This document shows positions 7,841 to 15,472 of a DNA stretch of 25,191 bases, piece by piece. The stretch spans positions 1-25,191 of the forward strand of contig CALDSN010000001.1 in assembly GCA_937924555.1 (NCBI GenBank), read 5' to 3'. Every line of letters begins with the position of its first letter. The first letter of the stretch is position 1. A program made the position numbers and the translations under genes. Source of the DNA: an uncultured bacterium (GTDB taxonomy: Bacteria > Cloacimonadota > Cloacimonadia > Cloacimonadales > Cloacimonadaceae). The notes under the pieces were generated by a model. The model saw nothing but the letters and a program-made list of their open reading frames with translations, had not been told where the DNA came from and did not search any database.

Positions 7841-7874
7841 GCACCTTCAAGACAAAACCTAACAAGGAGAAATG

Positions 7875-8189
7875 ATGTACGCCATCGTAGAGATTAGTGG
7901 ATTTCAGTTCAGGGCTGAAAAAAACGCAGTGCTTCGCGTTCCCTTACTGAATACGGCGCAACCCGGCGAAAGCTTAACTTTCGACCGTGTTCTCCTGCTT
8001 CGTAATGAAGAGGAGATAAAAGTAGGTCAGCCCGTAGTCGAAGGCGCAGCAGTTGTTGCAGAAGTTATCGAACATGCTAAAGGCAAGAAACACGTTATCT
8101 TTCACACCAAGAGACGCAAAGGCTATCGGGTTAAAAAAGGGTACCGTGAACAATATACCAATATTAAAGTTACCGATATTCGGGTATAA
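7875..8189 (+). CDS. rplU: 50S ribosomal protein L21
   Basis: This large-subunit ribosomal protein binds 23S rRNA near the L20 site. The sequence MYAIVEISGFQFRAEKNAVLRVP and the basic tail KGKKHVIFHTKRRKGYRVKKG are characteristic. Two ATG codons are adjacent (7872 and 7875). The second is preferred because AAGGAG is then five to six bases upstream and the protein begins MYAIV as in most bacteria. Length is about 104 residues, normal for the family. rpmA follows after 14 bp. The Prp-type cysteine protease gene found between these genes in Firmicutes is absent, consistent with an L27 that has no N-terminal extension. Confidence 0.96.
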   Translation: MYAIVEISGFQFRAEKNAVLRVPLLNTAQPGESLTFDRVLLLRNEEEIKVGQPVVEGAAVVAEVIEHAKGKKHVIFHTKRRKGYRVKKGYREQYTNIKVTDIRV

Positions 8190-8203
8190 GGAAGGGATGA
8201 AGC

Positions 8204-8464
8204 ATGGCACATAAAAAAGGTGTTGGAAGTAGCCGTAACGGTCGGGACAGTAATCCCAAATACCGTGGTGTTAAAAAGTACGGTAGCGAAAGCGTTATTG
8301 CCGGGAATATCATCGTTCGCCAGAAGGGAACCAAGATTCATCCCGGAAACAATGTCGGCATCGGCAGAGATTTTACCATCTTCAGCCTGATCGACGGCAA
8401 AGTGCAATTCGTAACCAAGAAAGAAGGCAAGAAATTCGTAAGCGTTATTCCTAACGAGGAATAA
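8204..8464 (+). CDS. rpmA: 50S ribosomal protein L27
   Basis: L27 reaches the peptidyl-transferase centre with its flexible N-terminus. The 86-residue product begins MAHKKGVGSSRNGRDSNPKY, the mature form without a cleavable leader. It continues with the family core GVKKYGSESVIAGNIIVRQ and GTKIHPGNNVGIGRD. GGAAGGGATGAAGC precedes the ATG. It is second in the rplU-rpmA operon and is followed by an intrinsic terminator. Confidence 0.97.
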   Translation: MAHKKGVGSSRNGRDSNPKYRGVKKYGSESVIAGNIIVRQKGTKIHPGNNVGIGRDFTIFSLIDGKVQFVTKKEGKKFVSVIPNEE

Positions 8465-8498
8465 GGCAAGTTTTAGAATAACCTTCTGTTAGATATAG

Positions 8499-8528
8499 AC
8501 CCGCTGCATCTGTGGCGGGTTTCTTTTT
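8499..8528 (+). terminator. Intrinsic terminator of rplU-rpmA
   Basis: The stem ACCCGC/GCGGGT (8499-8504 and 8515-8520) is followed by TTTCTTTTT. It lies 34 bases past the rpmA stop. The 97 bases from here to the speE stop show no further gene. Confidence 0.85.
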
Positions 8529-8625
8529 GCCGGCAGATGGCAACCCTGAGGCGAAGCGTTTATACAGCCCGGTAAGCCGAGTGAATTCGCTGTTCCTCAG
8601 TTTAGCTACAGGTAATTGGCTTGTC

Positions 8626-9480
8626 TTAGGAAATAGCTGGGTTCAAAATCTCGTGCACGAACTGGGGCAGGGCAAAAGCAGCACAGTGAATGGTGGGGTT
8701 GTAATAATGCGCACTGATGTTGCGGGTGTGGCAGCGCTCTCCGGCATCGAACTTCAGAGGATGGTGCCTTTTGGAGGCGAGCTGGAACATCCACAATCCT
8801 GCCTGGTAGGTTTGAATGGCAGCGGTGTATGGCATAACAATGGGAAACAGATTACACAGGTCAGCATACACATTGTGGATTACCGGCTGCAGAGAGCTTA
8901 TCCATGGGCTTTCGCACTGCATGCAGAGAATGCCGTCCTCTTTAAGTGCTTTGTGGCAATCTGCCAAAAACTCGCTGCGGAATAAGCCTTCCGCAGGTCC
9001 CACGGGATCTGTGGAGTCTATCAGAATTATATCGAAGCTGCTTTCCTGCTCTTTCAAATACTTGATGCCATCCCCAAAAACAAGCTCGGTTCTGGGATCG
9101 TTGCATGCTTCGGTAAGCCGGGGGAAATATTGTCGGGATACTCTGGTAACCATCTCATCTATCTCTACTTGTACAACTCGGGAAACAGAGGGATGTTGCA
9201 GCACGCGGCTAAGAGTCCCACAATCCCCGCCCCCGATGATTAGCACTTGTTGGGGTTGGGGATGGGTTACCATGGCGGGATGGCACAGCATTTCGTGATA
9301 AACAAACTCGTCTTTTTCGGTGAGCATCAGCACATCATCCAATAGCATCAGCTTGCCGAACTCCGGAGTCTGCACAATCTTAATCTCTTGAAACTCGCTA
9401 CGCTCTGTGTATAGCAACTCTGTAACCTCGAAGCTTAAGCCACGGTGTGGGCTGTGAAAGTCAGTATGCCAATAGCTCAT
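8626..9480 (-). CDS. speE: Spermidine synthase (aminopropyltransferase)
   Basis: The enzyme transfers an aminopropyl group from decarboxylated S-adenosylmethionine to putrescine. This Rossmann-fold protein of 284 residues has the nucleotide-binding motif GGGDCG (83-88), VEIDEMV (105-111), FGDGIKYL (135-142) and the catalytic region IDSTDPVGPAEGLF (154-167, with D155 and D158). The motif usually reads GGGDGG, so Cys87 in place of the second glycine pair is a small oddity. The start at 9480 is chosen because GGAG lies six bases upstream and the usual start region follows. The frame extends 16 codons upstream into speD. The gap to speD is one base, so the two are coupled. Confidence 0.94.
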   Translation of the reverse strand: MSYWHTDFHSPHRGLSFEVTELLYTERSEFQEIKIVQTPEFGKLMLLDDVLMLTEKDEFVYHEMLCHPAMVTHPQPQQVLIIGGGDCGTLSRVLQHPSVSRVVQVEIDEMVTRVSRQYFPRLTEACNDPRTELVFGDGIKYLKEQESSFDIILIDSTDPVGPAEGLFRSEFLADCHKALKEDGILCMQCESPWISSLQPVIHNVYADLCNLFPIVMPYTAAIQTYQAGLWMFQLASKRHHPLKFDAGERCHTRNISAHYYNPTIHCAAFALPQFVHEILNPAIS

Positions 9481-9481
9481 C

Positions 9482-9871
9482 TTACGCTCCGTTTGGTTTG
9501 TGTAGCAGTTTTTCCTCGCCCAAGTCAAACAACCCTCTCTTCATCTCCATATTGCTGGCATGTTGGCTTTTGAGGGCATCTTTCAGGTGGTGAAACAGCT
9601 TCCATGGTTCGATGGTCTCGCCACAGGTGAAAATATCCACCGCAGCATAACCGTATTCGGGCCAAGTATGGATTGCCACATGTGATTCGGCAATAACCAC
9701 CACTCCGCTAACGCCAAATGGGCTGAAACTGTGAAAAGTGTGAGCCACCACGGTTGCCATGCCAATCTTGCAGGCTTCAATCATCGCTTCGGCTATATAT
9801 TTCTCGTCTTTGAGAATCTCATGATCACAATCATAGAATTCCACCAGTATTTGTCTTCCGAGTGCTTGCAT
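9482..9871 (-). CDS. speD: S-adenosylmethionine decarboxylase proenzyme (class 1B, bacterial small form)
   Basis: The enzyme makes decarboxylated S-adenosylmethionine, the aminopropyl donor used by SpeE. The proenzyme self-cleaves before Ser63 (AESHVAIHTWPEYG), which becomes the pyruvoyl group. His68 and Cys83 (FTCGE), the processing and catalytic residues, are at exactly the positions known in the Thermotoga maritima enzyme. I chose the ATG at 9871 (129 residues, MQALGRQILVEFYDCD) from family alignment and GAGG nine bases upstream. An ATG at 9886 is the alternative. Genes for putrescine synthesis are not in the window. The leader contains a large inverted repeat (9928-10038). Confidence 0.95.
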   Translation of the reverse strand: MQALGRQILVEFYDCDHEILKDEKYIAEAMIEACKIGMATVVAHTFHSFSPFGVSGVVVIAESHVAIHTWPEYGYAAVDIFTCGETIEPWKLFHHLKDALKSQHASNMEMKRGLFDLGEEKLLHKPNGA

Positions 9872-9927
9872 AGTATTATACCTCATATTCTTTCTTATTT
9901 GTTGGTGCCCGAGGGCAGGTTTGGAGC

Positions 9928-10038
9928 ACAAGGCATAACAAGTCACAATTCTCTCCGCCTCAGAGCGGTGTATGGAAAGGTGATGCCGTTGCGGGAGTCT
10001 CGCAGCAAAGCTTATGGAATGTGGACTTAATGCCTTGT
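9928..10038. repeat. Inverted repeat with internal hairpins upstream of speD
   Basis: The outer arms ACAAGGCAT (9928-9936) and ATGCCTTGT (10030-10038) are perfect. The pairing continues inward with gaps (AAGTCACAATTC at 9940-9951 against GAATGTGGACTT at 10018-10029). The interior has smaller hairpins: CCGC/GCGG near 9955-9968 and GCGGGA/TCTCGC near 9990-10003. A short palindrome TGCCCGAGGGCA (9906-9917) lies between it and speD. It could be a 5' leader RNA of speD or a small mobile element. I do not recognise it as a known riboswitch. With 9872-9927 it fills the gap upstream of speD. Confidence 0.5.
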
Positions 10039-10361
10039 TAGAATTGAGGTGTCAATGTTGCGCTGAATGCGAAAAGCTTAGCTAAAACCTCCTCATCATC
10101 AACGCATAGGGGTGCTCGCATGGTCATAAAACCATACAGGGCAGATTTTACCGAATGGATACGGAAAAATTTCAGGTAGTTCACGGCGACTCCGTCCGTT
10201 ATTATTTTGTATGTTGCCACGAATCCTGATGGAGCTTTCGCTGTCAATATAATTCTGCCGGTTGGGTTTAGCTGGATGCTTGCTGCATCATTGAAGATTG
10301 TTCTTGACTTATTCACAGGATGGCAGAGCTTTAGCCTTGTAAAGATATTTACATACTTCAT
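10038..10361 (-). CDS. Hypothetical protein, doubtful
   Basis: An open frame of 107 codons runs from the ATG at 10361 (MKYVNIFTRLKLCHPV) to TAA at 10038, whose last base touches the end of the inverted repeat upstream of speD. The composition is protein-like (IQLNPTGRIILTAKAPSGF, FFRIHSVKSALYGFMTMRAP) with a C-terminal Phe. There is no recognisable domain and no Shine-Dalgarno site. An upstream ATG at 10430 would run into the propeller gene's signal peptide region and is unlikely. It may be a small orphan gene, a decayed remnant, or not coding. If not coding, 9872-10392 is a 520-bp gap containing only the inverted repeat. Confidence 0.35.
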   Translation of the reverse strand: MKYVNIFTRLKLCHPVNKSRTIFNDAASIQLNPTGRIILTAKAPSGFVATYKIITDGVAVNYLKFFRIHSVKSALYGFMTMRAPLCVDDEEVLAKLFAFSATLTPQF

Positions 10362-10392
10362 GTGAAGATACCCAAACTTGGGAGTATATATT

Positions 10393-12630
10393 ATGAAACA
10401 AGCATCTATGATCTTACCTGTTCTTTTCATACTACTCAGTATCAGTTTACTGAACGCAATTCCTCCTATCCATAACCTCTACACCAGCGGTCTGGTGGTG
10501 ACTTGCAGTGCGGTGGATGGTGATTATATATGGGTTGGAACCGGCGGTGGGCTGGTTAAGCTAAACCGCAACAACGGACAAATGCAGCATTATAACACCC
10601 TTAATTCTGCTATTCCGGATAACCATATCAATTGCGTGTATGTGGATAATCAGTCTGTTAAATGGATAGGTACCTCCTATGGATTGGTACGTTTCGATGG
10701 AAGTTATTTTACTCTTTACAATCCAGAGAACAGCAGTATGAGCAGGGCGGAAGTGTATGATGTTGCCCAAGATCCCCAAGGCAGTATCTGGGTAGCGAGC
10801 CGGGATTATGTGATGAAGTACGATGGGCTCAGTTGGACGAACATCGGAGGAATGGGCAGCCCATTGATGTATAAAACCCTTAGTTCGCTTGCCTTTGCTG
10901 CCAATGGAGCACTTTGGGTAGGCTCTACCACGCTTACAGCCAACAGCGGTTTGTATCGTTGGGATGGGAGCAATTGGACAACTTTCAGCAGTTCGAATAG
11001 CGGAATAGGCGGAGCTGCAATAAACGATATAGGTTTTGATGCCCAAGGAAAGCTGTGGGTTTGCCACGATTTTGTGCAGAATGATGAAGGGGAAATGCTG
11101 AGCGGTGGAGTTTCACGCCTCTTCGATAATACTTGGACACATTACTTCACCGGCAACTCCGGCTTAACAAATAATGCTGTTACGGGAGTAGCTTTCAGCA
11201 CCGATGGGTTGGCTTGGTTCACCACGGAAAATGGATTGGTTAGCTTTAATGGTGCAGATTGGACCAGCTATTATGTGCCTTACAACATATCCGAATCAGG
11301 AGCTTTAGGCAGCATCAGTATTGATGGACAAAACAAGAAATGGATGGGAGGAAATGACAAGCTGAAAGGCGATGGACTCCTTATCCTAAACGATGAAATC
11401 TGGCAGACACTTAACACCTCATCATCAGGATTGAACTCAAACTATATCACTTGTTTGCAACGTGATCTGGATGAAAAGCTTTGGGTGGGCACAGAAAAAG
11501 GATTGCAGAGCTTTGATGGCAACAACTGGCTTAACTATACACCTCTTAATAGCGGTATCCCGTATGGAGTTGTGCATTGTGTTGCTATCGACAGTAATAA
11601 TGGAAAATGGTTTGGAGTGGGCAATAAACTGGTTAGTTACATCGATGGCAACTGGGCGGTGGAGTTTGAGTATTCCGCTCCTATCACAAGCATCGCGATA
11701 GATATGCAGAATGTTAAGTGGCTGGGAGTGGATGATCCCTATTATGGCTGCTTAATCCGTTTGGATAACGGTGCATTCATGATGTATAATGAAGAAAACT
11801 CCGCCTTACCGGGGAGAATGATTACTGATGTGTATTGCGATAGCCAAGGCTTGGTTTGGGTTACCAGCAGTAACAATGGTAATGCTATGGGTTTATCCAG
11901 ATATGAAGATGATAGCTGGACTAATTACAGCACTGCAAATACTCTACTTCCAAGCAACATTATCCATGGGATAGTGCGAGACTTGGATGGTATTGTGTGG
12001 GTGGCAACAGAGAATGGTCTGGCACATTTCAATGGCAGTATGTGGGCAGTATATAATAGCACCAATACCACTATGCCATACAATTGTGTGCGGGGAATCG
12101 CCATTGACCAATTCAACAATAAATGGCTCTCCTGTGCAGAGGCTTATGACAGCGGTAGCTCCATGTTGGTAAAATATTTCGGCAACCTATGGACACGCTA
12201 CAACGATGCTGCGCCAAAGTATCGGGGGTTTAACTTCATCTCGGTGGATAACGAGGGCAGTAAATGGTTGGCATCAAACAACGACGAACTTGGCTTGGTG
12301 CAATTCTTTGAAGGCTCGGTGGCAAATGAGGATTATACAGCCACCATTCCTGCCTCTATTGTAAGACTAACCAATAGCCCCAATCCCTTTATCCACAGCA
12401 CCAATATAGTATGTAAAATGCCCAACCCTGAAACAGCGGAATTGAATATATATAACACCAGAGGGCAACTGGTGAAAACACTGTATAATGACACGCCAAT
12501 GAACACTGAACAGAGCTTTGTTTGGGATGGAAGCGATAATCTTGGCAATCTCTGCGCTGCCGGGATCTACCTCTGCAAGTTAAACAGCGTATCGAGGAGT
12601 GAAACCTTAAAAATGATTAAGCTACAATGA
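10393..12630 (+). CDS. Secreted double beta-propeller protein with C-terminal FlgD-Ig-like sorting domain
   Basis: A Sec signal peptide (about residues 1-22, MKQASMILPVLFILLSISLL, cleavage near LNA) is followed by repeats of the two-component-regulator propeller type: W-(V/I)-(G/A)-T..GL..(F/Y)(D/N)G..W..Y followed by N.I..(V/I)..D. I count 14 W-V/I/L/M/F-containing blades (such as IWVGTGGGLVKLN, KWIGTSYGLVRFDG, LWVGTEKGLQSFDG, VWVATENGLAHFNG), which fits two seven-bladed propellers. The last ~90 residues (NSPNPFIHSTNIV... GIYLCKL...MIKLQ) form the FlgD-Ig-like domain used as a surface or type IX-like sorting signal in FCB bacteria. There is no transmembrane segment, Y_Y_Y domain or kinase, so it is not a sensor kinase. 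The ligand is unknown. GGAG lies eight bases before the ATG, and the frame's earlier TTG at 10378 is rejected. Confidence 0.9.
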   Translation: MKQASMILPVLFILLSISLLNAIPPIHNLYTSGLVVTCSAVDGDYIWVGTGGGLVKLNRNNGQMQHYNTLNSAIPDNHINCVYVDNQSVKWIGTSYGLVRFDGSYFTLYNPENSSMSRAEVYDVAQDPQGSIWVASRDYVMKYDGLSWTNIGGMGSPLMYKTLSSLAFAANGALWVGSTTLTANSGLYRWDGSNWTTFSSSNSGIGGAAINDIGFDAQGKLWVCHDFVQNDEGEMLSGGVSRLFDNTWTHYFTGNSGLTNNAVTGVAFSTDGLAWFTTENGLVSFNGADWTSYYVPYNISESGALGSISIDGQNKKWMGGNDKLKGDGLLILNDEIWQTLNTSSSGLNSNYITCLQRDLDEKLWVGTEKGLQSFDGNNWLNYTPLNSGIPYGVVHCVAIDSNNGKWFGVGNKLVSYIDGNWAVEFEYSAPITSIAIDMQNVKWLGVDDPYYGCLIRLDNGAFMMYNEENSALPGRMITDVYCDSQGLVWVTSSNNGNAMGLSRYEDDSWTNYSTANTLLPSNIIHGIVRDLDGIVWVATENGLAHFNGSMWAVYNSTNTTMPYNCVRGIAIDQFNNKWLSCAEAYDSGSSMLVKYFGNLWTRYNDAAPKYRGFNFISVDNEGSKWLASNNDELGLVQFFEGSVANEDYTATIPASIVRLTNSPNPFIHSTNIVCKMPNPETAELNIYNTRGQLVKTLYNDTPMNTEQSFVWDGSDNLGNLCAAGIYLCKLNSVSRSETLKMIKLQ

Positions 12631-12640
12631 GGATTAAACG

Positions 12641-13489
12641 ATGGACAAGCTATTTCTAATATTTGCCTTATGGATTGTGTGCGGCTTTGCTGCATTAAAC
12701 GCTGTTAAAGCAGTAAACCCCGAGGATTTCTGGAAAAATGGATATTGTGTGCAGAAGACCGTAAAAGTCCCTGCGGTGGATGCCAAGCGCATCGAAGCCA
12801 AGGTGGATGGCAAATGGCAGAGCTATCCTCTGACTGATTTCCCTCCTGCATACTGGGAGTGGAACAGAGCTAAACGCCTTGAATATCTGGATATCTTTAA
12901 GGAAATGCTGGAAAAAGGCTCGGAAAGCACACGCCAACCTCAGCTTTCGGGACCCCATAACGGCATGGTTGCCACCTATGGAGCAGCTCGTAAAGATAGC
13001 AGATTTAAGCTGAATAACGCCGTGAAAGGCATGGGATTCCTGCCCAAAGCAAGCAAGATGACAGAGATTATCGGCATCCTGGAAAGCAGCATGGAAGCCC
13101 CCCTGAATGAAAAACTGATTGTGCTGGATAGCCTATATCGGCATGCTGAGGAAGTGTTTGCCACCGATAGAATGGTGTCTCTGGAACTATATTCCGAACC
13201 GGGTTACACCACTCAGAGCTTCCTGAACCAAATGGTAAATCCTGCATGCGTAACGGTGTTTCTGGATATCCCAACCTATAAGGTGAAGCAGATAGCTCGT
13301 CTGATCCACCCCAATGACCCTAACCTTACAGACTACGAAAAACAAGCTTGCCACTATGTGAACCTGATGCACAGCTATTTCCATGGCAAGTTTCCCAAAG
13401 ATTACATTGCTGTGATATACTACAGTATAGAAGTGTATGACAGCTCCCCGGGCAGAAAAGATGCCAGGGGGACAAAGCTTACCCCATAG
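12641..13489 (+). CDS. Secreted protein of unknown function
   Basis: This 282-residue protein starts with a likely Sec signal peptide (MDKLFLIFALWIVCGFAALN, cleavage near NAVKA). I recognise no domain. The mature part opens VNPEDFWKNGYCVQKTVKVP. Its middle is rich in charged helices (RAKRLEYLDIFKEMLEKG, ILESSMEAPLNEKLIVLDSL). It contains three mature-region cysteines (near CVQK, ACVTV and ACHYV). The C-terminus is hydrophilic and lacks the sorting domain of its neighbour. It starts 10 bases after the propeller gene and has GAGGA upstream of the ATG, so the two are almost certainly one operon. hflX follows after nine bases. Confidence 0.75.
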   Translation: MDKLFLIFALWIVCGFAALNAVKAVNPEDFWKNGYCVQKTVKVPAVDAKRIEAKVDGKWQSYPLTDFPPAYWEWNRAKRLEYLDIFKEMLEKGSESTRQPQLSGPHNGMVATYGAARKDSRFKLNNAVKGMGFLPKASKMTEIIGILESSMEAPLNEKLIVLDSLYRHAEEVFATDRMVSLELYSEPGYTTQSFLNQMVNPACVTVFLDIPTYKVKQIARLIHPNDPNLTDYEKQACHYVNLMHSYFHGKFPKDYIAVIYYSIEVYDSSPGRKDARGTKLTP

Positions 13490-13498
13490 AAGGAATAT

Positions 13499-14821
13499 AT
13501 GACTATAGAAGAATATGACGTTCTAGATGATTACGAGCTGGAACAAGAAAGCTGGGAAAAACTGGAACGGGTGGAGAAGACCGCCTTCACCGCAGCCCTT
13601 GTTCGACAAGGCGAAACAGATGCCGAGACACAGGATACCCTGAACGAACTGCAACGCCTGGCTGATACGGCAGGCATTGAAGTATTAGGCAGCTACACCC
13701 AGAAACGAAACACACCCGAAAGAAGCACTTTCTTTGGTAAAGGATTCTTGGAGGATATCGCCCATAAGATGATGCAAGCCCAAGCTGAGTTGCTCATCGT
13801 GAACGAAGAGCTAAGCCCTGTTCAGGGAAGGAACATCGAGAAAACCTACGGAATTAAGGTTATCGACCGCACCGAGGTTATCCTTAGCATATTCCATGAC
13901 CATGCTCGCACCAAAGAAGCCAGATTGCAGGTGCAGCTTGCCGAGTTGCAATATCAATTACCCCGCCTTAAAAGACTGTGGGGGCATTTTGATAAAGAAC
14001 GAGGTGGAGCAAGAAGCACAGGCGGAACAGCTTCCCGTGGCATGGGAGAGAAGCAACTTGAAATAGATAAAAGGCTTATCCGCTCCAATATCCACAAAAT
14101 CAACGTTGCTATTTCCCGTATTACTCACCAAAAGGTAACGCAACGTAAGCAAAGAGATAAATCTCGCAAAGCATGCCTTGTTGGCTACACCAATGCTGGC
14201 AAATCCACGCTGTTCAACCGTCTTACTCAGGCAGGAGTGCTGGTGGAAGATAAGCTGTTTGCCACTTTGGATTCAACTTCCAGACAGCTAAAGCTCTCCA
14301 CAGGAAACCCGGTGGTGTTCTCTGATACGGTGGGTTTCATCTCCAAGCTTCCCCATCACTTAGTGGCTTCGTTCAAGGCAACCTTGATGGAAGTGCAGGA
14401 TGCGGACTTGCTGCTGCACTTGGTGGATGTTTCGGACGACCGATTCGAATACTACATTCAGGAAGTGAACAGCGTGCTGAGCCAGATAAACGCCATAGAT
14501 ATCCCTCAGATATTGGTGTTCAACAAGATAGACAGGTTAAATGACCAACTCCTAAGTCTCTTGGTGCGCCGCTATCCCGATTCTGTGTTCATCTCTGCCA
14601 CGCAGGACATGAATATCGACACCCTGCTTGCCACCATGGAGGCAAAGATTTTGGGGAATATAAGCCAATCCTTGCTGCTGCCCTACGAGAAGACAGCCCT
14701 GCTGAGCAAGCTACATGAAATAGCAGTGATAAAAGAAGAGGATTACCAAGAGGATGGCATCCACCTGGTAATCCAAATAAGTAAAGACGACGCTTATTTA
14801 GTGCGCGAATATGTGCGCTAG
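13499..14821 (+). CDS. hflX: GTPase HflX
   Basis: HflX is a ribosome-associated GTPase that splits stalled or stress-damaged 70S ribosomes. The 440-residue protein has the N-terminal HflX domain (about 28-160, with ERSTFFGKGFLEDI and the VIDRTEVIL segment), a glycine-rich linker (ERGGARSTGGTASRGMGE, 168-184) and a coiled region. The G domain has G1 GYTNAGKST (229-237), G3 DTVGF (276-280), G4 NKID (342-345) and G5 SAT (near 366). Its 36-residue N-terminal extension is acidic and unlike E. coli HflX. AAGGA precedes the ATG. It converges with ctfB and the two stop codons overlap in the sequence CTAG. Confidence 0.95.
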   Translation: MTIEEYDVLDDYELEQESWEKLERVEKTAFTAALVRQGETDAETQDTLNELQRLADTAGIEVLGSYTQKRNTPERSTFFGKGFLEDIAHKMMQAQAELLIVNEELSPVQGRNIEKTYGIKVIDRTEVILSIFHDHARTKEARLQVQLAELQYQLPRLKRLWGHFDKERGGARSTGGTASRGMGEKQLEIDKRLIRSNIHKINVAISRITHQKVTQRKQRDKSRKACLVGYTNAGKSTLFNRLTQAGVLVEDKLFATLDSTSRQLKLSTGNPVVFSDTVGFISKLPHHLVASFKATLMEVQDADLLLHLVDVSDDRFEYYIQEVNSVLSQINAIDIPQILVFNKIDRLNDQLLSLLVRRYPDSVFISATQDMNIDTLLATMEAKILGNISQSLLLPYEKTALLSKLHEIAVIKEEDYQEDGIHLVIQISKDDAYLVREYVR

Positions 14822-15471
14822 AAGCGATTAACCACACAGGGGACGGTCAATTCCGCCTCTGTGGCTTTAACAACCTCTTCCACGCTTAGCCCTTCTGCAA
14901 TTTCCAGGAGGGTTAAGCCTTCTTTTTTTACCTCGATAACCGCCATATCTGTGATAATCAAACTCACTTTGGCTTTGGCTGTGAGTGGCAGGCTGCATTT
15001 CTTTAGTATCTTGGAGTTCCCGTTCTTGTCAACATGCTCCATGGCAACAATCACCTTCTTGGCACCTGTCACCAAATCCATAGCTCCGCCCATGCCGGGA
15101 ACCATCTTGCCAGGAATCATCCAGTTTGCCAAATTACCCTCTTGATCCACTTGCAAAGCACCTAAAACGGTTATATCAATATGTCCGCCACGGATAATGG
15201 CAAAGCTGGTGGCAGAATCAAAGTAACTTGCTCCCGGAAGTGCTGTTATATAGCCGCCCCCGGCATTAACCAAGTCCTTATCTTCCTTACCTTCTTCCGG
15301 GTTTGGACCTGCACCAAGCATCCCGTTTTCGGATTGGAACACTACATGTACACCTGCGGGGATATGGTTAACTGCCTCGGTGGGCAACCCAATACCCAGG
15401 TTCACATAATCACCGTCTTTTAATTCTTTGGCGATGCGTGCACCGATCATTGCTCTTTTATCGTTTGCCAT
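14818..15471 (-). CDS. Short-chain CoA-transferase, subunit B
   Basis: This is the catalytic beta subunit of a two-subunit 3-oxoacid/butyrate-acetoacetate-type CoA-transferase, which moves CoA between short-chain acids. The 217-residue protein has the GIGLPTEAVNHIP start and the catalytic Glu48 in the motif SENGMLG (47-53). It also carries GAMDLVTGAKKVIVAMEH, typical of AtoA/CtfB/ScoB. The substrates (acetoacetate, butyrate, propionate or amino-acid-derived acids) cannot be deduced. In an anaerobic amino-acid fermenter it would feed acyl-CoA to energy-conserving acid production. It follows subunit A after one base, so the pair is co-translated. Confidence 0.93.
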   Translation of the reverse strand: MANDKRAMIGARIAKELKDGDYVNLGIGLPTEAVNHIPAGVHVVFQSENGMLGAGPNPEEGKEDKDLVNAGGGYITALPGASYFDSATSFAIIRGGHIDITVLGALQVDQEGNLANWMIPGKMVPGMGGAMDLVTGAKKVIVAMEHVDKNGNSKILKKCSLPLTAKAKVSLIITDMAVIEVKKEGLTLLEIAEGLSVEEVVKATEAELTVPCVVNRF

Positions 15472-15472
15472 C

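Noticed and set aside
8512..8985. 157-codon + strand frame over the end of speE
   Set aside because: It begins inside the rpmA terminator and is antisense to speE motifs.
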